Assembly: GCA_964575715.1 (NCBI GenBank)
Contig: CAZNSG010000039.1
Coordinates: 1 to 11,023, forward strand
DNA length: 11,023 bases
From: PNAI01 sp964575715
GTDB taxonomy: Bacteria; Pseudomonadota; Alphaproteobacteria; Rhizobiales; Xanthobacteraceae
Direction of reading: 5' to 3'
The position numbers and the translations under genes are program-made. Under the pieces are notes generated by a model. It was not told the DNA's origin, ran no database searches, and saw only the letters and a list, made by a program, of their open reading frames with translations. Positions 5,185 through 11,023 of the stretch are shown here, piece by piece (positions within the stretch are counted from its first letter, which is position 1; every line of letters starts with the position of its first letter).

Positions 5185-7119
5185 CTACGGCGGCTGATCG
5201 CCGGGTCTCGAAATCCCGAGCCTTTTCATTCGATGGCGCAGCGTCGCTGGTTTCATGCCCAGGCGTCGCGCGGCGCCGCGTTCGCCTTCCACGACCCAGT
5301 TCGCCTTCCGCAAGGTGCGTACGATGTGCTCGCGTTGCACGTTGTTGAGGTCGCTCTCGCTCTGGCTCCCGCTGCCGCTTTGGCCGCCTTCGGCTCTGCT
5401 TTCGGTCACGGGCCTCGGCGTGGAAGCCGGCAGGATTTCAGCATTGATGCTGAGGACATTCGAAGTCCCCAAAATGAGTGAGCGCTCGATGATGTTTTCG
5501 AGTTCCCGGATGTTGCCTGGCCATTGATACTCAGTAAGCCGCTCCATGGTCTGCACGTCGACCGCGTCCGTGCGTCGACCGACGAGCGGGCCATACTTCT
5601 GCATGAAGAATCGCACCAGCAGCGGAATGTCATCGGTGCGCTCGCGCAGCGGCGGAAGCGTGATCGGAAAGACGTTCAACCGATAATATAGGTCCGAGCG
5701 AAATGCGCCATCGCGCATGGCCTTCTGCAGATCGCGATTGGTCGCGGCAATGACCCGGACGTCAACCTTGATCGTCTGGCTGCCGCCGACGCGCTCGAAT
5801 TCGCGCTCCTGCAGCACGCGCAGGAGCTTGACCTGAACATCGGCCGGGATCTCGCCGATTTCATCGAGGAAGATGGTTCCGCCGTTCGCCAGCTCAAACC
5901 GGCCGATACGCCGCTGAATGGCCCCGCTGAAGGCCCCGCGCTCGTGGCCGAAGAGCTCGCTCTCGACCAGCCCCGGAGGCAGCGCCGCGCAGTTTATTTT
6001 GATGAAGGGCTTGTCCGCACGGCTGCTGGATGAGTGAATCGCGCGGCCGATGAGTTCCTTGCCGGTTCCGGTTTCACCAAGGATAAGCACGGTGGCATAG
6101 GTCGGCGCGACGCGCTGTACGCTGTCGAGCACGCTCATGAGGCCGGGGCTTGCGCCGATGATCTCCTCGAAGTTGTGGTCCGACTTGATCTCCTCACGCA
6201 GGTAGACGTTCTGCGCCGTGAGGCGCGCCTGTTCCTGCTCAAGGAGGACCCGATCGGTGATGTCGATGAACATCGTTCGTGTATAGGCGCCGCTCGGATG
6301 CGGTTTGGACCACCACTGGATCCACAGCGGCTTGCCGTTGTCCTTGCGGCGCAACTCGAGCACCACGCCGCTGGTGTCAGTGCCTCTGTTGATCGAATCG
6401 AATGCCTCTTTCAGGCGCAGCTGCGCCTCCGGAGTGTCCGGAATGAGCGACCGACCGTACATTGCGCTCACTTCGTCCGGTTTGACGCCGAGCGTCCTTA
6501 ATGCCGCGCGATTGGCGTGCAGGAAGCGCGTGTCGAGACCCTCGCGAACGTAGGCGATCGGCGCCTCTTCGAAAAGATCCTTGAGTTCATCCTCGCTTTC
6601 GCGCAGCCGCTGCTCGATGCGCAACCGGTCGAGCTCCGCAGCCGCGCGTGCACCGAAGATCTCAAAGGTGAAAAGCTTGCGCGGTTCGGACGGCAGGGGA
6701 TTTTCGTCGAAGACACACAGGTGTCCCAGCACACTCCCGTCACGCGCCTTCAGCGGAACCCCGAGATATCCCTCGATGCCTTTCTCGGTGTCCGGGTATT
6801 TCAGCTGTACGTCTTTCGGAATGTGGCAAAGTCCGCCGCTGATGACTTCCTCGCATGGGGTTCCCGGGAGATCATATTCGATGTTGTCGACGATCCTGCC
6901 GTTCGACCAGAAAGCGATCGTGCGAATCTTCTGTGGTGGTATGAATTCCGACACGAACGAGTGACGTACGCCAAGCGCAGCGGCAAGATGCCGGACGAGG
7001 GCACGCAGGAAATCGTCGCCGGTCACGCGCGCAGTGCCTTCAACGATCGTACGCAGCGCGGCGATCTCGTCGGTCTCCGGGTGGACGGCGGCGGTTTCCG
7101 GGATGGATTTCAGCGACAC
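5185..7119 (-). CDS. Sigma-54-dependent enhancer-binding regulator (GAF-PAS-AAA+-HTH)
   Basis: A 644-residue activator of RNA polymerase carrying sigma-54. Domain order from the GTG start: GAF (about 21-163, with PGTPCEE and GGLCHIP), PAS (about 178-292, EEAPIAYVREGLDTRFLHAN), a helical linker, AAA+ (about 315-555) and a Fis-type HTH (about 593-637). The AAA+ part has Walker A GETGTGKE (348-355), the sigma-54 loop GAFSGA (395-400), Walker B TIFLDEIGE (415-423), arginine-finger region FRSDLYYRLNVFPI (473-486) and WPGNIREL (533-540). The loop has Ser where GAFTGA has Thr; this variant is found in active relatives. No receiver domain is present, so the signal is sensed directly by GAF or PAS. 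I chose GTG at 7119 (GAGG 8 nt upstream); a TTG at 7146 is possible. It probably controls the three sigma-54 promoters downstream. Confidence 0.93.
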   Translation of the reverse strand: MSLKSIPETAAVHPETDEIAALRTIVEGTARVTGDDFLRALVRHLAAALGVRHSFVSEFIPPQKIRTIAFWSNGRIVDNIEYDLPGTPCEEVISGGLCHIPKDVQLKYPDTEKGIEGYLGVPLKARDGSVLGHLCVFDENPLPSEPRKLFTFEIFGARAAAELDRLRIEQRLRESEDELKDLFEEAPIAYVREGLDTRFLHANRAALRTLGVKPDEVSAMYGRSLIPDTPEAQLRLKEAFDSINRGTDTSGVVLELRRKDNGKPLWIQWWSKPHPSGAYTRTMFIDITDRVLLEQEQARLTAQNVYLREEIKSDHNFEEIIGASPGLMSVLDSVQRVAPTYATVLILGETGTGKELIGRAIHSSSSRADKPFIKINCAALPPGLVESELFGHERGAFSGAIQRRIGRFELANGGTIFLDEIGEIPADVQVKLLRVLQEREFERVGGSQTIKVDVRVIAATNRDLQKAMRDGAFRSDLYYRLNVFPITLPPLRERTDDIPLLVRFFMQKYGPLVGRRTDAVDVQTMERLTEYQWPGNIRELENIIERSLILGTSNVLSINAEILPASTPRPVTESRAEGGQSGSGSQSESDLNNVQREHIVRTLRKANWVVEGERGAARRLGMKPATLRHRMKRLGISRPGDQPP

Positions 7120-7142
7120 GCTTTCACCCTCGCGTTCAATTC

Positions 7143-7281
7143 TCAAGCATCCGCCGTCCGCTGCGCCGGTGCGATTCCTGTGCGGGAGTTTGCCACGTTC
7201 AGGGGCGCCGCACCAAGCGCGGCCGCCATATCGATCGTGAGTTCGGGACGGAGGAGCGCCGCGCTACCGTCGGGCACAAAG
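7143..7281 (-). pseudogene. Possible 3' remnant of a gene cut by the IS6 element
   Basis: From the IS boundary to a TGA at 7143 the minus strand is open, with GC-rich third positions, and would encode a tail reading ...ELTIDMAAALGAAPLNVANS... ending in RTADA. There is no start codon with a Shine-Dalgarno, and I recognise no family. The stop overlaps the alternative TTG start of the sigma-54 regulator as TTGA, which would fit an old operon partner. In DNA this rich in GC, open frames are common by chance, so this is tentative. Confidence 0.25.
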
Positions 7282-8119
7282 GGTTCTGGTGCGTTAGCAG
7301 CAAAAGGATGAATTTCCGGCTCTCTTGGTGTGCAAATTGCAAAGGCGATAGCGCGCGACTCGATTCATCGGCGACGCAGGTTCCAGGTCGAGGACATCGT
7401 GCAATGCGTGCGCTGGTATATCACCTACCGGCTGAGCTATCGGGACCTGGTCGCGATGATGGCCGAGCGTGGCGTCAACGTTTCCCACACGACGATCCTG
7501 CGCTGGGTAATCCGGTACGTGCCGGAGTTTGAGAAACGGTGGAGCCGATGGGCCCGAGACGTGAACTCATCCTGGCGGGTTGATGAAACGTACATCTCGG
7601 TGCGTGGAAAGTGGCACTACCTCTACCGCGCCGTCGACAAGCGAGGCAAGACCGTCGATTTTCTGCTCCGACCCGATCGAGGCATTGCGGCGGCACAGGC
7701 TTTTTTTCGCAAGGCATTGGCCACCAGCCTGCCGCGGTGGCCGCGCAAGATTACGCTTGACGGGCACGCGCCGAGTCATCAAGCGCTGCGGCTTTTGCGC
7801 CGGGAGAATCCGAGGTGGAAGTATCTTCTCGTTAGGAGCTGCCGCTACCTGAACAACATCGTTGAGCAGGATCATCGCGCGATCAAACGCCGCTGCTCTT
7901 CCATGCTGGGCTTCAAATCGTTCGGAAATGCGGCGATAACGCTCGCGGGCATCGAGTTGGCGCATCGGATTCATAAGCGACAGTTCTCGTTCGGCTCGGG
8001 TCGTCAGTGGCGGACTCAGTCACTCAAGCAAATTTGGGATCGGGCTCTCGTTTCAGCTTGATATTGAGATCAAGGCCGCCGAATGGGCTGCTTTCTCGTG
8101 CCGCCAGTGCACCAGAACC
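7282..8119 (+). mobile_element. IS6-family insertion sequence, copy 1
   Basis: An element of about 838 bp with one transposase gene. The left end begins GGTTCTGGTGCGTTAGCAGC and the right end, read inward, GGTTCTGGTGCACTGGCGGC, matching at 16 of 20 bases. Both resemble known IS6-family ends. The 8 bp on each side (GCACAAAG and GAGAAATC) do not match, so no target duplication is visible. This suggests later rearrangement or recombination. Confidence 0.82.
7330..8061 (+). CDS. IS6-family DDE transposase, copy 1
   Basis: A 243-residue transposase with an N-terminal HTH (YRDLVAMMAERGVNVSHTTI, about 37-56) and the DDE catalytic triad Asp85 (WRVDETY), Asp144 (TLDGHAPSH) and Glu179 (NNIVEQDH). The gap of 34 residues between the second Asp and Glu is that of the IS6/IS26 family, and the length is normal. 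The frame opens at GTG 7330, without a clear Shine-Dalgarno; the exact start is uncertain. It appears intact. It catalyses replicative transposition and cointegrate formation in this family. Confidence 0.88.
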   Translation: MQIAKAIARDSIHRRRRFQVEDIVQCVRWYITYRLSYRDLVAMMAERGVNVSHTTILRWVIRYVPEFEKRWSRWARDVNSSWRVDETYISVRGKWHYLYRAVDKRGKTVDFLLRPDRGIAAAQAFFRKALATSLPRWPRKITLDGHAPSHQALRLLRRENPRWKYLLVRSCRYLNNIVEQDHRAIKRRCSSMLGFKSFGNAAITLAGIELAHRIHKRQFSFGSGRQWRTQSLKQIWDRALVSA

Positions 8120-8180
8120 GAGAAATCGCCCTAGCGAATAAAGTCCAAGTAGCATAATGGCCTACACAGGGATGTTGATT

Positions 8181-8195
8181 CCTCTCTCTCCGCCA
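8181..8195 (+). other. Possible tRNA-Ser 3'-end remnant (attachment-site-like)
   Basis: CCTCTCTCTCCGCCA is the 3' end expected of a proteobacterial tRNA-Ser (end of T stem, acceptor strand, discriminator G and CCA), and a run of five T follows at 8197-8201. No matching 5' acceptor strand (GGAGAGA) or normal T loop is seen upstream, so this is not a whole gene. It could be the short repeat left by an integrative element that inserts into a tRNA-Ser gene. It could also be chance. Confidence 0.35.
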
Positions 8196-8228
8196 ATTTT
8201 TCCGTGAAACCTGGGCTGGACTTGAGCC

Positions 8229-8279
8229 CGAATAGGTGGAGTTGGATTCCTGTTATTCGCTCCACCAAGCAGCGTGGAG
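8229..8279. repeat. Overlapping inverted repeats with competing pairings
   Basis: GGTGGAG (8235-8241) can pair with CTCCACC (8260-8266), which can pair instead with GTGGAG (8274-8279). CGAATA (8229-8234) also pairs with TATTCG (8254-8259). The alternatives exclude each other. They lie 3' of the minus-strand gene ending at 8312, so they may shape its transcript end. The rest of 8120-8311 holds no gene that I can support. Confidence 0.4.
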
Positions 8280-8311
8280 TCGTCGCGGTCGCACCAATAC
8301 GACGTGCGCGC

Positions 8312-8791
8312 CTACGGACGACATGGCGATTCGGCGGACTCGCGTAAACGCCAACTTTTCTGAATGAGGTCCACCAGAAACTGAGGCGGAGAACCCCTGA
8401 TCAAGTTCGTCCCCAGCGGCATTCCTACTCGGAGAATCTTGTCTGACCCCGTCCAGGTAACAGTCAGCTGTGCCGAGTCAGTATCCAATATGGTGGTGTC
8501 CCAATCTCGCTGGGACTCATCGCCGTACCGCTTCGCTTCAGAGACTCGTTCGCTCAGATAACTGAGTTCGCTTTGGGTCAGAATCGCGCATCGTGGCATC
8601 TGCCCTGACTCGCCTTCGTGCGTGACTAGAGTGCCCGTCGAATCAATCTCTACTCCTCGAGGAGTGCTCCAAGTGCCAGCCGCTCGGAGGAATATCTTCC
8701 ACGATTCGGTTTGTGCCCAAGCTTCAATTGGCGACAGGAAAGCCGAGATCAGAATTACAGCTAATCGTGTCATATTATGACGACCTGTCAT
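8312..8791 (-). CDS. Secreted hypothetical protein, about 159 residues
   Basis: I do not recognise the family with confidence. The protein begins with a signal peptide (MTRLAVILISAFLSPIEAWAQ) cut near WAQ, so it is probably periplasmic or secreted. The mature part alternates strand-like and helix-like stretches: SWKIFLRAAG, VEIDSTGTLV, then the helix TQSELSYLSERVSEAKRYG, the strand SAQLTVTWTG and a final helix PPQFLVDLIQKSW. This layout loosely recalls small protease-inhibitor-like proteins of the emfourin type, but that is only a guess. Starts at 8791 or 8773 are both possible; neither has a strong Shine-Dalgarno. It lies between the two IS6 copies. Confidence 0.6.
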   Translation of the reverse strand: MTGRHNMTRLAVILISAFLSPIEAWAQTESWKIFLRAAGTWSTPRGVEIDSTGTLVTHEGESGQMPRCAILTQSELSYLSERVSEAKRYGDESQRDWDTTILDTDSAQLTVTWTGSDKILRVGMPLGTNLIRGSPPQFLVDLIQKSWRLRESAESPCRP

Positions 8792-8864
8792 CTTACTCAG
8801 ACCCGTTCGGAGCCGGGATCGACGACTAACTGTGCCTGCGTGGCGCACGAGGGCAAGCGGATAG

Positions 8865-9041
8865 ATGATCGCAACTGGCGACCAGAGAACTCAGCCAGCC
8901 CCGCAGCGGGCCATGTCGCAGCATGTGGGAGCAACCGTCGTCGAGGTTCCCGGTAGCCACGCGATCTATGTTTCCAATCCCCAGGCCGTTGCCGATCTGA
9001 TCAAGGCGGCATCCAAAGGCGCGAAGGGCAGTACCAGGTAA
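8865..9041 (+). pseudogene. C-terminal remnant of an alpha/beta hydrolase
   Basis: This 58-codon frame ends in a TAA at 9039-9041. It reads ATGDQRTQPAPQRAMSQHVG and then GATVVEVPGSHAIYVSNPQA followed by VADLIKAAS. That is the standard C-terminus of alpha/beta hydrolases of the chloroperoxidase-like group: a D-R after the sixth strand, an M-A-x-R-AGA-type helix, and the catalytic His in PGSHAIYVS. The rest of the enzyme, including the nucleophile, is missing, and a stop (TAG at 8862) precedes it. It is a relic of a deleted gene, probably lost when this segment was rearranged. It converges with the basic-protein gene ending at 9046. Confidence 0.65.
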
Positions 9042-9045
9042 GCCT

Positions 9046-9573
9046 TTATTGCGTAGCCGTAGTTGGCGTCGGTGGTGGCACCGGTGCGGCAACAGATTGG
9101 GGCGGTGCAGGCGAGGGCGTGGAGACCTGCGGCGAGGCGGCCGCCTTGACTTTCTCGCGCTCAACTCCTCTCTTGCCCGCGGGTACTGTGACTCTAACTT
9201 TCGCAGCGCGAACCGGACGAGATTCGCTTTTAACCTTGGGCTGCGATGAACGCCTTGCGGTGCGCGGGGCGGCAGAGCGTTTGTTGGGCTTTGCTCGAAT
9301 TGACGGAGCGCGTGCCTTCTGTCGCCGCTTGGAAGGTTTCGCCGGGGTGGCGCCACGCGTCCGCGCCTTCATGGCAGGTTTCGCCCTGCTACGGCGTGCG
9401 GGGCGTTTCGACCCGCGCCGCGCCGCATTCGCCCGCTTCCGGGCCCGCTTCAATGTGCGCCTGGCCTCTTTGAACGTCTTACGCGCGACCTTCAACTGAG
9501 CTTTGGCTCGCTTGAGTTTCCGCTTCGCGGCGCGCGCTCGTGATTGGGCTGCTGCAACCGATTTCCGTGTCAC
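9046..9573 (-). CDS. Histone H1-like Lys/Arg/Ala-rich protein
   Basis: A 175-residue, very basic, low-complexity protein. Residues 1-52 form an Ala/Lys/Arg-rich heptad-like helix (AKRKLKRAKAQLKVARKTF, then ARRTLKRARKRANAARR). The middle part is rich in Lys, Arg, Pro and Ser (PAKPSKRRQKARAPS), like bacterial H1 or AlgP tails. The end is Pro/Ala/Thr-rich (STPSPAPPQSVAAPVPPPTP). The GTG at 9573 has GGAG 8 nt upstream, and the gene starts 20 bp after the NTF2-like gene, so they are probably cotranscribed. It probably binds nucleic acid without sequence specificity. Low-complexity composition means the frame could mislead, but the start signal supports it. Confidence 0.6.
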   Translation of the reverse strand: MTRKSVAAAQSRARAAKRKLKRAKAQLKVARKTFKEARRTLKRARKRANAARRGSKRPARRSRAKPAMKARTRGATPAKPSKRRQKARAPSIRAKPNKRSAAPRTARRSSQPKVKSESRPVRAAKVRVTVPAGKRGVEREKVKAAASPQVSTPSPAPPQSVAAPVPPPTPTTATQ

Positions 9574-9593
9574 GCGTTTAACTCCGGGTGTGG

Positions 9594-9923
9594 CTAGCTG
9601 TGAATCCGTAGCGAGACGATCTGATCATTCACCAGTGCGAAGTGGAAACTGGCTATCACCGGACTGCCGGGAAACTCTCCAGCCAGTTTGGCCTTGAGCG
9701 TTGCGTTTCCATTCGACGTGCTGATCTCGAGGGGCGTGACCGAGTGTTTGAATTTCTTTTTCGTACTGGCCTTCCAGTTCTTGATTGCCGGCACCCCTTC
9801 GTAAAGGTGCCCTTCATCGCGGACTGTGGCATACGGTGCAAAGCAGTTCGCAAGTGCATCGGCATCGCCAGCGTTTTCGGCGCGAATGTATGTTTCAATC
9901 GCCTGGGGAAGTGGAAATTCCAT
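9594..9923 (-). CDS. NTF2/SnoaL-like protein, 109 residues
   Basis: A small cone-shaped alpha+beta protein of the NTF2-like superfamily, which includes ketosteroid isomerases, SnoaL cyclases and many proteins of unknown use. Typical segments are AIETYIRAENAGDADALANC at the start, FAPYATVRDEGHLYEGVPAI, a KFKHSVTPLEI strand, and the final strands VIASFHFALVNDQIVSLRIH. The ATG at 9923 has GAGAGG 8 nt upstream; the frame runs further up to 10007, but that start has no such signal. No catalytic residues can be assigned. It stands first in a two-gene unit with the basic protein. Confidence 0.78.
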   Translation of the reverse strand: MEFPLPQAIETYIRAENAGDADALANCFAPYATVRDEGHLYEGVPAIKNWKASTKKKFKHSVTPLEISTSNGNATLKAKLAGEFPGSPVIASFHFALVNDQIVSLRIHS

Positions 9924-10057
9924 TCCTGAAACCTCTCGCGCTTGGGCGGCCATTCTAGTCGTTTCGACTGCCAAACGCGGTTGCGCGATTCCTTTGACGC
10001 CGAGCACAATGAAAATCTTATAGGACTCAGGGCGTTATCCGAATTCCTGCGGCCTGA

Positions 10058-10898
10058 GGTTCTGGTGCGTTGGCGGTAAGAAGGTAGCATCAAAGGGTCC
10101 GATTGGAGCCTGTGATGACAAAGCCAATTGCTCGTGACCCGATCTACCGTCGCCGGCGCTTCTGAGGCCGAGATCATCGAGTCATGTGTGCGCTGGTACA
10201 TCACGTATAGCCTGAGCTATCGGGACCTCGTCGCCATGATGGTCGAACGCGGACTGGCCGTGTCTCATACGTCGATGCTACGGTGGGTAATCCGGTATGT
10301 GCCGGAGTTCGAGAAACGGTGGGGCCGATGGGCCCGAGGCGTGCACTCATCCTGGCGGGTTGACGAAACATACATCTCAGTGCGTGGAAAGTGGCACTAC
10401 CTCTACCGCGCCGTCGACAAGCGAGGCAACACCGTCGACTTTCTGTTCCGACCCGATCGAGGCATTGCGGCGGCACAGGCATTCTTCCGCAAGGCATTGG
10501 CTACAAGCCTGCCGCGGTGGCCGCGCAAGATCACGCTTGACGGGCACGCGCCGAGTCATCAAGCGCTGCGGCTTCTGCGCCGGGAGAATCCGAGATGGAA
10601 GTACGTTCTCGTCAGGAACTTCCGCTACCTGAACAACATCGTTGAGCAGGATCACCGTGCGGTCAAAAGGCGCTGCGCTTCCATGCTGGGCTTCAAATCG
10701 TTCGGCAATGCAGCGATAACGCTCGCCGGCATCGAGTTGGCGCATCGGATTCACAAGCGACAGTTCTCGTTCGGCCCGGGTCGTCAGTGGCGGACCCAGT
10801 CACTCAAGCAGCTTTGGGACCGGGCCCTCGTGTCAGCTTGATCTTGAGTCAGAGCCGCCGATTGGCCCGTTTTCTCCTGCCGCCAGTGCACCAGAATC
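10058..10898 (+). mobile_element. IS6-family insertion sequence, copy 2
   Basis: An element of about 841 bp in the same orientation as copy 1. The left end GGTTCTGGTGCGTTGGCGGT and the right end read inward (GATTCTGGTGCACTGGCGGC) match at 16 of 20 bases. The flanks (CGGCCTGA and CGCGAATC) show no duplication, and they do not match those of copy 1. Its encoded protein is about 91% identical to that of copy 1 by hand count, so the pair are related residents rather than a fresh composite transposon. Confidence 0.8.
10115..10841 (+). pseudogene. IS6-family transposase, copy 2, frameshifted near the N-terminus
   Basis: The natural start is the ATG at 10115 (MTKPIARDPIYRRRRF), which aligns with residues 5-18 of copy 1. 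An extra T at about 10163 then makes a TGA stop. If it is removed, the frame continues as EAEIIESCVRWYITY through to the stop at 10839-10841. The HTH and the DDE triad (VDETY, TLDGHAPSH, NNIVEQDH) are all intact downstream. A shortened protein could be made from a TTG at 10128 in the second frame, but it would have a foreign N-terminus. The copy is probably inactive, or works only with the product of copy 1. Confidence 0.8.
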
Positions 10899-10925
10899 CG
10901 CGAATCTCGCGTCGCTTGATATTTT

Positions 10926-10937
10926 CTTAGCGCTAAG
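10926..10937. promoter_or_regulatory. 12-bp perfect palindrome before the right-edge gene
   Basis: CTTAGCGCTAAG is a perfect palindrome. It extends to 20 bp with one mismatched pair (TTT outside on the left, AAA on the right). It ends 5 bp before a candidate ATG at 10943, in a short AT-rich patch, where a repressor could block translation or transcription. It could instead be a terminator-like stem just outside the IS. Confidence 0.4.
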
Positions 10938-10942
10938 CAAAA

Positions 10943-11023
10943 ATGATCGAGATGAACGCACGGGACATTGCAAGGATCTTGGGTCGCCGGGGAGGGCGCG
11001 CGCGTGCGAGTCGATTGTCCGCC
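10943..11023 (+). CDS. Start of an unknown gene, cut by the window edge
   Basis: 27 open codons to the edge. The frame begins MIEMNARDIARILGRRGG; the ATG at 10952 is an alternative start. MNARDIARxLG is reminiscent of the opening of zinc-finger/Toprim primase-like proteins found on genomic islands, but the usual Cys-Pro-x-His does not appear in this frame. It could only do so through a frameshift near 10990. Too short to decide. Confidence 0.35.
   Translation, partial: MIEMNARDIARILGRRGGRARASRLSA

Noticed and set aside
6517..7311. Plus-strand open frame of 264 codons
   Set aside because: Antisense of the GAF/PAS part of the sigma-54 regulator, with no domain or ribosome site.
8826..9356. 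Minus-strand open frame of 176 codons
   Set aside because: It overlaps the basic-protein gene in another frame and is rich in Arg/Pro/His. The neighbouring frame has the ribosome site and regular helix pattern.
10156..10168. Programmed +1 frameshift at TTC-TGA in the second transposase, as in the RF2 gene
   Set aside because: The RF2 site uses CTT-TGA, where the tRNA can re-pair after slipping. TTC to TCT would pair poorly, and copy 1 does not need a shift.

Overview
This is a GC-rich window from a bacterium that is probably a member of the Pseudomonadota. The evidence is a sigma-54 enhancer-binding protein, -24/-12 promoters, a bufferin cluster and frequent Shine-Dalgarno-led GTG/ATG starts. 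I cannot name the genus from the sequence. Nearly all genes in the left 7.1 kb are on the minus strand, so transcription there runs from high to low coordinates.

Right to left, the left part holds four units. (1) A sigma-54-dependent regulator with GAF, PAS, AAA+ and HTH domains (5185-7119). (2) A small STAS-domain protein (4737-5006). (3) A complete bufferin operon, bufA-bufB-bufC-DoxX (4550 down to 2128), followed by a second, separate bufferin precursor gene (1633-1917). Bufferins are copper-binding peptides made from DUF2282 precursors by a DUF692 (MNIO) enzyme and a DUF2063 partner. (4) A run of a 71-residue small ORF, a nucleotidyltransferase and a secreted HbpS/GlcG-like protein (1561 down to 1, the last cut by the window edge).

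The most striking result is regulatory. Three near-perfect sigma-54 promoters lie in front of the STAS gene, the bufA operon and the second bufA. Each has an inverted repeat CCGCA-N6-TGCGG upstream, and I found this repeat nowhere else in the window. At the STAS and bufA promoters the repeat centre is exactly 84 bp from the -24 GG, and an IHF-like box sits at the same place (26.5 bp) in both. Together with the nearby enhancer-binding protein, this predicts a compact sigma-54 regulon that controls bufferin production. From memory, the known bufferin operons I can recall are controlled by ECF sigma factors, so this wiring may be new.

The right part (about 7.28-11.02 kb) is accessory DNA. Two related but non-identical IS6-family elements in direct orientation flank about 1.9 kb. 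That segment carries a secreted hypothetical protein, the C-terminal remnant of an alpha/beta hydrolase, a histone H1-like basic protein, an NTF2/SnoaL-like protein and a possible tRNA-Ser 3' remnant. The second IS copy has a one-base insertion that breaks its transposase near the N-terminus. A new plus-strand reading frame starts at the right edge.
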